NCBI GenBank assembly: GCA_004335635.1
Contig: QAXH01005086.1
Coordinates: 1,738 to 41,846, forward strand
DNA: 40,109 nt
Source: Chloromonas sp. AAM2
Taxonomy: Eukaryota; Chlorophyta; Chlorophyceae; Chlamydomonadales; Chlamydomonadaceae
Direction of reading: 5' to 3'
A program made the position numbers and the translations under genes. Positions 1 to 9,673 of the stretch are shown piece after piece; position 1 is the first letter of the stretch; every line of letters starts with the position of its first letter. A model generated the notes under the pieces. It worked only from the letters and a program-made list of their open reading frames with translations. It was not told the DNA's origin and ran no database searches.

Positions 1-467
1 TACCATGTAGGCATATGGACATCTTGAGCAACTCTGTTTCAGTGCGTTTTCAGTCAGCAAAATGTACATGTGTAATGAGTCAACAATTTGTAGAATGTAT
101 CAGATTGACCAGACTGTCCCAGTGTGTACTTAGCTAGTGTGTATCATCTGTCAGACAGAGCCGAGCATCGCCGGATTGCACAAAGTGCGTTACCGGTGGC
201 CCTTTCACTTTGGGCCCCTTTCACGTTAACGATCGCCACTTGTAGACGTGTCTGCTTGCTGTTTGTGATGTCAGTACAGCCTGACTGTGCTCAGATGAAC
301 AGCCAGGCATGAGGGTTCAGCCTCGGGTTTCCAAATCTGTCCAGTTGTACAAAGTCAAAGATGGAAACCCGTGTGTTTTGTTTTGGAGGACGTGCCATGG
401 TTCCCCTTTGTGCCATGGTTCTTTGGAACTTGGCAGACAGCCATGGAGTGCAAGCAGCAAATCGAGA

Positions 468-523
468 GCCACCATAGGACACTCAATCACACTTTGCCAC
501 CATAGGACACTCAATCACACTTT
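468..523. repeat. 28 bp tandem duplication
   Basis: Two perfect 28 bp units lie back to back (468-495 and 496-523), starting gccaccataggacactcaat. A further six bases restart the unit. It lies in non-coding sequence. Confidence 0.9.
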
Positions 524-568
524 GCCACGAAAACACAAACAAAAAACGTGCTCCAGTGGAACTCCCAG

Positions 569-600
569 TAATTGTCCCAGAAGTGGCAAACTTCTTTTTT
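569..600. repeat. Dispersed ~30 bp motif, copy 1
   Basis: The core attgtcccagaagtggcaaa followed by a T-rich run recurs with few mismatches at 36341-36370 and 39583-39613. All three copies are on the plus strand and outside exons. This looks like a short relic or terminus of a dispersed element, but no terminal inverted repeats or flanking target-site duplications are obvious. Confidence 0.6.
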
Positions 601-1280
601 TTTCCACAGTTCCATTCCACTCCACAATGTTCCACTCAACATTCACTGACTGTTAAGAGGCTGCATGGCCCACGCCACCTTTCCATAGGTAGCTGATCAA
701 CTGACCACGCACAGTGAGCTGGCCGGACAGCACTGGAGTAAAGTGCAAATGCGCTTGCCCCTCAATGCCCATACAATCTATAAATGTTCAATAATGGTTC
801 GCAAACAAGTCACAGCCTGTGCAAATTGCTCAAAAGGCCCAAGAGGCCCTTAAATGCAGTTGAGCAGTTGTTGTTACATGGCCTTCAGTCCAGGGAGGAC
901 TGCTCAGCAGGGGCTAGAGGGGAAGGGAAATAGGTGACCTATTGGTCACCACCAGAGGTCCAAAATGTTTTGCTAGGGTTCAGCTCGGGAATTTAGTACT
1001 CCAGGTCGGGCCAGTTCCGAGCTGGCGCTCGGGAACTGGCATTTCAACTCGGGGTTCACTCGGGATTTGCCTGTGCCAACTCGGGATTGTAGAACCAGGC
1101 GGGGGCTGCGCCCGGTTCCCCCCGGTTCCCTTGCAACCCCCTGCCCTTGATGCGCAATTTTTTACATTACAAATCCAACTTTGTAACATACCAGCTGCCT
1201 CATCAAAAAATCATCTGGATTACTGTCATTGTCAGTCCATTGTAGGTGCGCCAGTTTGGTCCTTCCCTGCTCTGAGTAGG

Positions 1281-1553
1281 TCAGGGCGGTACACATCCCG
1301 ACCCGTCATCGGGTGATGCCTCATCATCATCTGCATTTGCAAGGTCATCTGGGTCACTGTCAACCTCATTGGCAGGCTCTTGCATCTCCTCAAAACCCGG
1401 GTCATCCTCATCAGACTCGCACTGTGACAACAGCTGATCTTCCACCTCAGGAACAGCCACCTCACCAGGAGCAGACTTCAGCCAGAACTCTTTCAGCCTG
1501 GATGGGCAATCACCCGCAACACCAGCAGTTGGACGTGTGCCCATGTCTGACAA
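1281..1553 (-). CDS. Acidic orphan ORF, possible transposon exon
   Basis: A 90-codon frame with an N-terminal Met. The second half is strongly acidic, with clusters of Asp and Glu (for example DEDDPGFEEM and NADDDEASPDD), and it ends at a stop. I do not recognise the family. Acidic N-termini like this occur in some DNA-transposon proteins and in chromatin proteins, but no catalytic domain follows downstream on this strand. It may be one exon, a relic, or chance. The neighbouring non-LTR relic on the same strand makes a mobile-element origin plausible. Confidence 0.25.
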   Translation of the reverse strand: MSDMGTRPTAGVAGDCPSRLKEFWLKSAPGEVAVPEVEDQLLSQCESDEDDPGFEEMQEPANEVDSDPDDLANADDDEASPDDGSGCVPP

Positions 1554-1654
1554 GATTTCTGCGGCCTGGGCACTCGACTCACTTCAACTCACCACTGCAC
1601 CCTAAGCAACAACCGCAAAGTCAACTTGAACAATACCCTAGTACAGAAACCTGT

Positions 1655-1724
1655 CAGCATCACAAGGAAGACATCTCCCAGCATCACAAGGCAGACAATC
1701 TCTACAGCATCACAAGGCAGACAC
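1655..1724. repeat. Three copies of a ~19 bp motif
   Basis: The motif cagcatcacaaggcagaca occurs three times at about 25 bp spacing, with small differences in the spacers. It is a short degenerate tandem repeat with no detectable coding role. The rest of 1554-1871 shows nothing else I can support. Confidence 0.7.
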
Positions 1725-1871
1725 GCAATCCCACACCAGAAGGCTGACGTGGCACAAACTGGCCTTCCCGTGCCGTTACTGTGGGGCGATGCCGTGGGGA
1801 GGTGTGGCATACAGTAGCTATGGCGGGGGCGGGGGCCGAACACGAGGATTAGCAACAGGAGTTGTGCACAT

Positions 1872-2716
1872 CTACCCATAGACAACTGTAAAGCCTCGTA
1901 CCAGCAAATATCGCAGATCAACTGTCAACAGTGTCAGTAGCTTGAAGGCACGCATGAACGCAGCGTGCCACTTCCCTAGGGCCTTGCATACAAAATTCTT
2001 GCACACATTGGGTCTGAAAAAGGTGTGAAAAACATGCACACCCAGGCTGCTCACGCATTTGAAGAGCAAGTGGTGTTCATTATCGATAAATCTGCTACCT
2101 TGGGCCAGCAGTTTCACACCTCATGCAAAATCTCCGGTTGTAAGGCACGCAAGGTAAAACGTGTCTGCCTTCTCAACTCTCAAACCATGAGTGCCCAGCC
2201 TGAAATTGCTTAGGCTTTTCCTGGCTGATGGCTGATGGCTGATGGACTGATGGAGTACTCTAAAGACAGATGGCCAGGCAGATTCCTAAAACGTTTAATT
2301 TCCTCATAAGTGGTGGCACCTGACATGAATCAATTGTAAAAAGTTGTCTTTTTCCTATTTGCGGTAGCTGGGGATCTAGGGTCACCGTGCACGGGCCAAA
2401 CAGAGCTCCAATAAGCACCCGTCCACTTGAAAAACACCACACCTTTAGAAACTGGGCTGGGAATGAGCAGCTGCACAACTTTAGATTCAACACCTATAGC
2501 CTGGAGAGCCTTGTCAACCTGTGCACACCAACAGCCACCAAAGGACGAGCTTACAAGTGCATCAGACTTGCACACTTGTTGCATCAAAGGGTTATCAGAA
2601 GCTATAGCCTTGTTCCAAAATGTAATGCAACCCTTCAACCAGTTGATTTGAAAAGGAACCTGACACGTTTCACTAAGAACAGCTTCTGTTACCGCTGAAC
2701 GCTCGACTCCAAGCAA
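1872..2716 (-). pseudogene. Decayed non-LTR retrotransposon C-terminus
   Basis: Minus-strand translation gives pieces in the order seen downstream of the reverse transcriptase in algal LINE-type proteins. First is a thumb-like segment with WLKGCITFWNKAIA at about 2620-2570. Then come DPRSP, then FRLGTHGLRVEK near 2210, then a zinc-knuckle-like tail with DNEHHLLFKC near 2080. In intact elements the last block reads roughly as C..C....DEQH..FECP. Here the frames are broken by in-frame stops (for example the TGA after the KKTTFYN segment) and by shifts before DNEHHLL. No reverse-transcriptase core (F/YxDD) is visible, so this is a truncated dead 3' end. The family is assigned by pattern recall only. 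Confidence 0.5.
2221..2254. repeat. ctgatgg simple repeat
   Basis: Four to five near-perfect copies of ctgatgg/gctgatg lie next to each other within the retrotransposon relic. Confidence 0.7.
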
Positions 2717-3133
2717 ACGCCTGATGAACCCTGTGTACCTGGCCTGGAGCAGTTGAGCCGAAGCTTCCTGTCACATGATGAGCAACCCCACCTCGTTCCA
2801 CTGCAGCAGAGCACCCAGCTGCCCCACGCACTTGCCCTGTGTGTCATGTGCCCTGTGTGTCATGTGCGATAATAAGCCATGGCGTGTTCTTCCATTCCTA
2901 CTGTCAGTGACAAGCCATTCCTAGCAACAGGAGCTGTCCCAGACGACACGCATGGCAATGTGGTCTCTGCCCTTACAGCATACAGGCCATCCAGACAGCA
3001 GCATACAGCACACTGGTCACAGTAAGATCAGGCTTCCATGTGCTTCGTGCTGCCTGTCGCATTGCCATTCCTTCGATTCAACGGCAGTATGCTGCTGAGC
3101 TCGACAATGCCATTCCACAATTTCATGAACAGC
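2717..3133. other. Intergenic / probable 3' UTR
   Basis: No coding exon was found. A perfect 16 bp tandem duplication (2834-2849 and 2850-2865, unit gccctgtgtgtcatgt) lies here. On the minus strand a TGTAA motif at 2977-2973 lies about 160 nt after the stop of the ureidoglycolate-lyase-family gene and could be its polyadenylation signal, as TGTAA is in many green algae. Confidence 0.45.
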
Positions 3134-4463
3134 TTAAGCTGTCGGGTCCGCCACTTCAAACTGCAGGCCTTGTGCTTTCTGATAGTCGTGCGTGTTGTGA
3201 TCCACGACGTTTGTGTCGGATAGCTCCAGGTTGTAAAAATCCATGTGCTGCTGTCCTTTAAACAGAGGACCTGCGTGCCAGGTACCCTGCAATTGAAGAG
3301 CACATGGCTTGTGTCCAGCAGGTCAAGGGGCAGGACCATGCCATAGCAACACACGTGGCTTGTGCTTGAACCTCACAGCGCGCGGTCACTCTTCGTCTGT
3401 TGCCTTACCGCACCTGGGCCAAGGACACATAGCATTTGAATTGAGCTGCCTAGCCCTTCAGTGCATAACTTGCTAAGTCAACGTCATGGATTGATAACAT
3501 GGTCAACATCCTACCTTCTCCATCTTTACGAACACTCCATGTGGGATGCGGAATGCATGCAAATCTTCCTCCTTGGGGTAGTTGGTGACGCTGCCTGAGG
3601 GCCTGGCAACTACCATGTACCAGTGGCCCATGGGCGCCAGCAACCCTAGGCACTGGGTCACCTGGACAGCAGCAAGGCAGCAGGAAGCGAGCCAAGTGGA
3701 GGGCGGCACACAACCAGGAGCACTACCTTCACCAAAACACGACCCTGCAGGACGAATAAAACCAGTGATGATTGGCTACCGCACCATCATCAGACCATCA
3801 CACTATCACACCATCATAGCCGCACTAACCATCACGTGGATCGCACTAACTGCCATGAATACTGCAGCCAGTTGTTGTCCCGATTCTGCTTGTGATCCCA
3901 ATCCTGTTGCACACAAGCACCCAGCACCCTGCACACATGAAGCAGGCCTACGTGGCTGTCCATGCATTCATGCCATGCCTCTCGTCCACACCACACGTAG
4001 AGATGCCACCTCAGCCGGACAGCACCTTGGAGTGATACGTGATGCGGTGAAATTTCAATCCTCTGTGGGGCAGGCGCATGACGTAGAAACGTGGCGTGCC
4101 ATCCCCAAAGCCTTGCAATTGGGCATCCTCCTTATCGTATTCCTTCCCATCGTCAGTCACGCCTATCACCTGCACCAGTTGAGCAGTGGACCAATTGACA
4201 TGGCGGAAAAATAGCAATCTTGCGGAACTGTGGAAAAACAGCAATCTCGCGTAGGGTTGTCCGGTGATCCACATCGAATTGCGCACCTGACCAAACGGTC
4301 TGAAAGACTCTGGCGTGACAGGCTGGGCGACTAGTGATCTAGTCTGCACTGTCGCTGGTTCCGGTGCGGCAGCCTGGCAAGGTCGCAGCATTACGCGCCT
4401 GTTCACCGCTGCGATGCGTGCAGTACCTGTGCAGGCTGTATGACGACCGTTAAGCTGCTGCAT
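3134..4463 (-). CDS. Ureidoglycolate-lyase-family protein (plant AllA-like)
   Basis: Four exons, 206 aa: 4463-4287, 4169-4026, 3661-3515, 3286-3134. All junctions are GT-AG in phase 0. The core matches the plant AllA-like cupin family: TPESFRPFGQ, DGKEYDKEDAQLQ, GTPRFYVMRL, LKFHRITYHSKVTQCLG, then the signature GTWHAGPLFKGQQHMDFYNL and ELSDTNVVDH before the stop. The bacterial relative cleaves ureidoglycolate to glyoxylate and urea in allantoin breakdown. The activity of the plant branch is less certain, so I name the family, not the enzyme. The first ~40 residues are Arg-, Ala- and Thr-rich and could be an organelle targeting peptide. I chose the Met at 4463; 4523 and an internal Met at codon 25 are alternatives. 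Intron 1 is 117 bp, in frame and free of stops. Confidence 0.85.
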
Positions 4464-4693
4464 GTTGCTTTGACAACACTTCTCTACCCTTGCCCTGTTG
4501 CCCTGAACAAGTTTGCCCCACACCCACTATGAACCGTGAGTATGACCACGAGTGAGAGTGTGACCACGACTGAGAGTGTGCGGTGTGCGTGTATGGGTGG
4601 GTGGCAACAGTTGTGGGTGGGAAGAGAAAACTGGCGTTCATTGGTCTGACAATTGACGCTAGCTTGCTGCCCAGTGGACTGCTGCACAAGCCC
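4464..4693. promoter_or_regulatory. Probable bidirectional promoter
   Basis: These 230 bp separate the divergent starts of the ureidoglycolate-lyase-family gene and the mitochondrial-like gene. A tandem 18 bp pair (4543-4560 and 4561-4578, unit close to tgaccacgactgagagtg) lies in the middle. Repeated short elements between divergent starts could be binding sites; that is inference. No clear TATA box was seen. Confidence 0.45.
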
Positions 4694-7592
4694 ATGACGT
4701 GCATGGCGCTCAATGCCCTCTCCAGGACTGCCGCCAGGCATCTCTGGCATGGAGGGGCCACAAGAGCGCCGAGTGAGCTGCTAGCAGCGCGATCATCGCA
4801 ATTCAGCACCAACTCATCTCAGCAAGAGGGTAAGACGTCATCGATGCATCAGGTCATACTGCCAGCCGCATGGCCTGCAAGGAGCTACACCGTGTGCCTC
4901 TAATGCTGCATGCCTGTGTAGTTAGTTCAGACTGCGCCAAGTTGCTAGACGATTGCTTATGTAGCAGTTGCTTACAGCACTGTTGCTGTGGTCTGTCAGG
5001 CACAGGTTTGTTCGCGTACATGTAATCGTGCAGCTGTTTGAACTGTCACATTGTCAATTATCGATGCAACAGATATAGAGACATGCACGTGATGCCGTTG
5101 AAAGCAGTTCTGAGCTGTCGTTACAACAAACATCAAAGGACAGTGAATCTGAACAAAAGTGAAATCATTTGCACAACTGATACCCATTTGCGCCCTTGTG
5201 TCGGCAAAAGCGGGCAGGTGCAATGTGTACCTGCTGCGCAGCCACTGTGCTGCTGCCTCTTGCCTTTGGCCCCCTAACCCTAAACCCTAACCCTAAACCC
5301 TAGCCCAACCTTGCTGTGCCAGTGGCCTCCGTCTGCAGTTTGCTTTGTGGACCCCAGGACCATGCTGACTGGCCCCCAACAGGCAAGTCCTTTCAGTGTT
5401 GGACGGGCCGCATGGGATCACAGTTCATTGAGCTGCAGACTGCGCGCCTTGTGTGCTGCAACTCCAGGCATACAGGTTGTCTTGTTGGTTACCCAGCATG
5501 TGGCTGCGGCGGGTGCAGTGCGAGTCTGAACAGGTGCAGCTTGCTCTGGCTCATGCAGCTGCGTGGTTGCCGGTGCATGCTTGGCCTGTTGCGTGGGCTG
5601 AGTAGTAACTGGCTGTGCGAGGCTGCGGGGGATGGCAAGGAGCGCCCTGATGCTGCTGTAACGGGAGTGAATCGATGCGCCTCTAACTTGGCTCAAACTC
5701 AGCGCTGGCCCAGCTTGTCTTGTTGGTTACTTGTTGGGCAAGGCAGGCATACCTTTCATTTGGCGGGTTAATGAGGCCCAATGGCAGGTTACTGAGGCCT
5801 GATGCAGTGCATGAATACATATGCTTCCTGAAATTACACACACGGCAGCAGTGAAGCTGGGTTTGCGACGATTGAAAAAACGCTATTCATATCGTATAAG
5901 CCCACTGTCCTGATAATTCACAGATGAGCCTCATGGTGCATGCTGCAGGGCATGAAGTGCTGCATGCCACAGTACCATGACTTCAAGCGCACTGTGCCTG
6001 CATGGCAACCTTCAAGTCGAACGACTGCTTGTTTTCTCATCTGCAGATTGTTCAGGAGGACATGTGCACCCTGTCGATACCGGAGTCACTAGCATCAACC
6101 CTCGATCAAGTGAGGCGGCACAGGCACGCATGCAGCGGTATGGGAGCGCACACTACACCCAGCGGCTGTGATGCCCATACTATACTGTCATTGGAACAGC
6201 CAGCAACTGAATGTGTGCACCAGGGCATGAGAAATCTCTCGTGGGAATGTTGGGACAGTGGGAGTAGCCACTTTGCCATGTGCTACAGCTAAACCCTGTG
6301 GTACTTGCCCAGACTCTGGCTGCCCTACAACGGAAAGGTTGGCTGTTGTCAGCTGTGTATTTGTCTGCAAGTCAGTTGCTGGATGGTGTTCTAGCTAGCT
6401 TGCATGCTGCTGTTCCTGTGCTGGGACTGCCTCACAGGGTCACATGGAGCTGGGAGATGCCGACGACCCGCTCAATGCCTGGCTGTGGGGCAGACGGGGC
6501 GAGCTGTTTGAGATGCAGCTCGTGGGGGGCATGCCCACACGCTCAGGCAAGCACAGCACGCGATCAATACAGAACCTCTGGCTGTACAATGCAAGCATAG
6601 ACGCACTTATGTACAATAGTCACAGAGCACAGAACGCTCAAAAGGTGCACAGTCTCCTCACACCTCCTCAGCATCGGTGTTGATCAAGTGCCGATCAATG
6701 CAAAACTACACCATGCACACGTAAACTGTAATGATGAGGAACACAGGTGATGACGCTCAACACGGAGAAGAGGGCTTGCACACACAGTGCCTTCATGCCT
6801 CTCAAGCTGTGGTGCTGATCATATGCCAGCCACAGCTGCCAGGGCCCGTGAAGAATTCTGCTCCAGCAAAGGCACGGAACGACTGCGAAAAGGCATGTCG
6901 GTAATGTCGGTCTGACAGTGCTATTTATGATTGCTGTTTTGGCCAATGCAAGAACGACTTTGAAAAAGCATGTCGCATCTCTGGCTTTGTGCTCTGATGA
7001 TGCAGGATTTGCCGGCATCTTACCCAAGCAGGAGCTGGATCGGTTTATAACGGGTGGCCGGCGTCCCCCTCTCACGTGGCAGGCATTTCTCAGTCACATG
7101 GAGGGTGCCGGCCCAGGAAAGCCTCCACCATACCCCTTCCTATTCGCAGGTGAATACTACACACACGCGTTGTAGTGCGAGCCAGTTCCAGGACAGCACG
7201 GCCTATCAACCATACTTCAGTTTGTCAACCCGACACAGTCACTTCAAGTCAATCAAGGACGTGAATGGAGACCTAGTTAGGAAAGTAGCCTGTTCACCAC
7301 AGCACGCTACTCAGGCCATTGTTTGTCCCTAGCACAACCAGTCAACATTTTTTGTGTGTGCCTTGGCCAAACAAGCTTGCTTCTCGCCTGTGCCGTACGT
7401 TGCGGTCACCGTTGTGTTGTGCTGTGAGCAAAGGCTAGCAAGCAAGGGGTTTGTGTTTTGCTTGCCACATGGTGTGTGCGTGCAGGCCGCATCCTGGAGT
7501 CCAGCCATGCCTCTGTTTACGTGCTCAAGGACGGGGGCCAAGTGACGGGGGTCATGTTGTCCAGCATGGCGGCGGAACAGGATGAAGACTAA
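4694..7592 (+). CDS. Unrecognised protein with mitochondrial-type leader
   Basis: Exons: 4694-4829, 5339-5382 (GC donor), 6047-6109, 6289 to about 6337 or 6352, 6438-6546 (GC donor), 7006-7149, 7486-7592. About 210 aa. Residues 1-45 are rich in Arg, Ala and Ser and lack acids (ALSRTAARHLW, LLAARSSQFSTNSS), as in a mitochondrial presequence. The remainder includes LNPVVLAQTLAALQRK, HMELGDADDPLNAWLWGRRG, ELDRFITGGRRPPLTWQAFL and an acidic end, AAEQDED. No family or membrane segment is recognised; it could be a lineage-specific subunit of a mitochondrial complex. Exon 2 is short and tentative. The 3' end of exon 4 is unresolved: the phase-compatible donor GCT|GTGTAT at 6352 is weaker than AAAG|GTTGGC at 6337. 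A Met at codon 4 (4703) is an alternative start. Confidence 0.6.
5272..5302. repeat. Interstitial telomere-like array
   Basis: Alternating 6 bp (ccctaa) and 7 bp (ccctaaa) units make about four and a half copies, ending in ccctag. The array lies inside intron 1 of the mitochondrial-like gene. The 7 bp unit is the plant/green-algal telomere repeat; the 6 bp unit is the vertebrate-type variant. Real genes flank it on both sides, so it is not a chromosome end. Confidence 0.85.
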
Positions 7593-8049
7593 CGCGCAAG
7601 TGAACTTAAAGGGTTGAAGACACTGCTGTACCCAGGCAGCATATGCTGTACTCTATTGAGAGGCACGACTGACAAAACTGCCCAGTTGACGAGCATGCTG
7701 TGGGCATGAAACAGGACTTCTTGGTAAACCTTATTCCTTTAATCATTGACTTTTGTTTGCACTAAGCCGTGTTGTCTGCGACTAATGGTAGGCACAAGGT
7801 GAACCAAGAACCAGAAGTGCTCGTTTTGCACCTGACTGACATGGCTAGTTGCAGCAGCATTGATTGACTGAGCTATATATCGTGTGTTTTCCCCCTCAAC
7901 ATCAAGTAAACGTGTGAACCTGTGCAGGTGATATTGAACCAGTCGAATGTAAACCAGTCGAAGTGCTGACGTTTGATTGGGTCACGGACCGTTTCTAACA
8001 TGTTTGGTTCTGCATGTGCCGCCTCAGTTTCAGAAAAACTACAGTTCAA
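7593..8049. other. Intergenic / 3' UTR
   Basis: No exon was found. A TGTAA motif at 7948-7952 lies about 356 nt past the stop of the upstream gene and could be a polyadenylation signal. Confidence 0.4.
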
Positions 8050-8670
8050 ATGGCGTCGATCAAGGATGAACATACGGTACAGCTGGTTGCCGACGCCCTC
8101 ATCAAACGCCTACGCCGGCCTCTCTCACCAGTCGGCGTGTCCAAGGAACATCGCGTGAAGCCAGACAGCCAGCTGGCTGCCAATGTATGGTCGAGGAGGC
8201 GCACGGAGCTACTGCTGAACCATCTGAATGCGGCAGAGCTCCGGCAACGGCCGTCCAGCCCCCCGCCATGGCAGTTTTCTCCACCCACCCGTCCAAGGTC
8301 GCCATGCCCAAGGGAAGCGAGGCCACTAACTGAGGCAGTGGCAGTCACGAGGCCTTTTGCACAGATGGCAGCATTAGCAGCCACGCTGCAGTCTACCAAG
8401 TTGCGTGAAGTTGCAGATACCGTGCTTGCGCACAGCGACCATGCACACCAGCCCATGCAGCTGGGGCAATCGGGTAATTATTGGCCACAGGAGCTCTCGG
8501 GGTCTCTTCTAGCCCTCATCTCCTCTCAGCCCAAAGCTTCGCAGATGCCTAAAGACATGTGTCCGTTGGCAGCAGGTGTTTTGACAAAGCATCAACACAT
8601 GCAGGAGGTTCATGAATGCCTTTCTGCTTCCCGTGACATCCGGGAACGTGCTGAACAGCTAATTCAATGA
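8050..8670 (+). CDS. Intronless ORF, function unknown
   Basis: A single open frame of 206 codons starts at MASIKDEH. The open frame continues upstream to 8014, but this Met is the better start. The N-terminal third is basic and helix-like (VADALIKRLRR, SRRRTELLLNHLNAAELRQR). A proline-rich linker follows at about residues 75-95 (SSPPPWQFSPPTRPRSPCP), then Ala/Leu-rich helical sequence to the end. There is no signal peptide or membrane segment. I recognise no domain. A TGTAA motif at 8730-8734, 60 nt after the stop, is well placed as an algal polyadenylation signal and supports a real transcript. A 136-codon open frame on the opposite strand looks like a shadow. Confidence 0.55.
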   Translation: MASIKDEHTVQLVADALIKRLRRPLSPVGVSKEHRVKPDSQLAANVWSRRRTELLLNHLNAAELRQRPSSPPPWQFSPPTRPRSPCPREARPLTEAVAVTRPFAQMAALAATLQSTKLREVADTVLAHSDHAHQPMQLGQSGNYWPQELSGSLLALISSQPKASQMPKDMCPLAAGVLTKHQHMQEVHECLSASRDIRERAEQLIQ

Positions 8671-9398
8671 ATGTGAGAGGCAATGAATCATCATGGCATC
8701 GGTTTCTGTGCTCATAAGTTTTCGCCATGTGTAACCTAATTTGCGCAATCAGTTGATGCGATGCCATCAGATGATTTGTACCAGCTAGGTTACAACGTAT
8801 CTATGCATCAAATCCTGTCCTGTAAATGTATCCATGCATCAAATGTAACCATTTGGGACGGCGACTCGCATTCCAGTTTCTCTGTGAGGACTGGTGTAGC
8901 AGTTTCACCAAGTGCTGGAATGAGTTTCTGTCTTTCGTCGACTGTTGCTGACTGAATTCGGTGGCTCCACTGCACTAGTGAGTGCATGATGAGTGCGGAG
9001 TCGCCTCGTCATGCTTGCTGGCTTGAATGTATTGGTTCTTGCCATACTGCTGCCTGAAGGTTGAGGACTGTCCTGTGGCATACACAGGCAGCCACATGGC
9101 ATGCTAAACGAATTACTAATGACGCAAGGCCCCACCCACCGTGCATTTTACCAAGTAGTACAAGTGCACCTTTTACAGCAGTACAAGAATGATGGTGAGA
9201 TGCATAATGTCAGGATGCTTGCTCAAAACCATTGCAGCCACACTTGGATAACCAGGGCATGCACTTCGTGTGATGGCTGATTCATCTAGCCACGTTGACC
9301 AACATTTTGCAGAGACTGGACATTCGGCACTAAGTGCAAACAGTTAGATCACCTAAGCAAATAATCTGATTCGTGCTCAATCATCATGTTTATTCCAG
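8671..9398. other. Unassigned stretch 5' of the Fanzor exon
   Basis: Upstream exons of the Fanzor gene should lie here or earlier. Two fragments are suggestive but weak. One is a plus-strand segment near 8850-8900 reading W-D-G-D...S-F...R-T-G, reminiscent of the region before RuvC-II. The other is a TEFGGSTAL segment at 8951-8977 followed by a GTGAGT donor, although its frame has a stop at 8921-8923. No complete exon chain could be built. The word atccatgcatcaaat is duplicated near 8800-8845. Confidence 0.35.
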
Positions 9399-9431
9399 GT
9401 AAGGATTGTGTTTGTGAATGGCGAGCGCGTG
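9399..9431 (+). CDS. Possible Fanzor exon before the zinc ribbon
   Basis: The acceptor tttattccag at 9398 opens a frame reading V-R-I-V-F-V-N-G-E-R-V-A-T-S. If it is spliced from about 9440 (TCA|GTAGCA, or GTA|GCAAGT further on) to 9674, the reading becomes ...VNGERVATS-VCSDC. Fanzor and TnpB proteins have a beta strand followed by E-x-x-T-S-x-x-C, where the Glu is the RuvC-II catalytic residue. Here the spacing is off by about one residue. This may be the correct exon, a diverged one, or coincidence. The open frame itself runs on to 9626. Confidence 0.25.
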
Positions 9432-9673
9432 GCAACTTCAGTAGCAAGTACAGTGACTGTCCCTTTATCCGGCCAGATTACGCTATCCACACGTCAATTG
9501 ATCTTTGCGGCTCTTTGGCAAAACGGACTGCTCCATGATGCAAGTCTTTATCCCAAGTCAGCAACTGTCCAGCCAGGCACCTTGGCTGAGCACGCCAGGA
9601 ACTGTCAAGATAAAATCAACTCATGATGTCTCATATGCCAAGTGAACAGATGCGCGTGTTATGATTTCTGCAG

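Larger units (their letters stand above)
1..1280. other. Gene-poor left flank
   Basis: No exon chain or recognisable protein was found on either strand. The stretch holds short local duplications: a 28 bp tandem pair at 468-523, and a doubled motif gtgccatggtt near 393-420. It also holds the first copy of a dispersed ~30 bp motif at 569-600. Around 1000-1140 lies a stretch rich in gggaa/cgggatt words that reads as low-complexity sequence. The open frames here are short, lack family similarity and overlap each other, so I leave them out. Confidence 0.5.
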
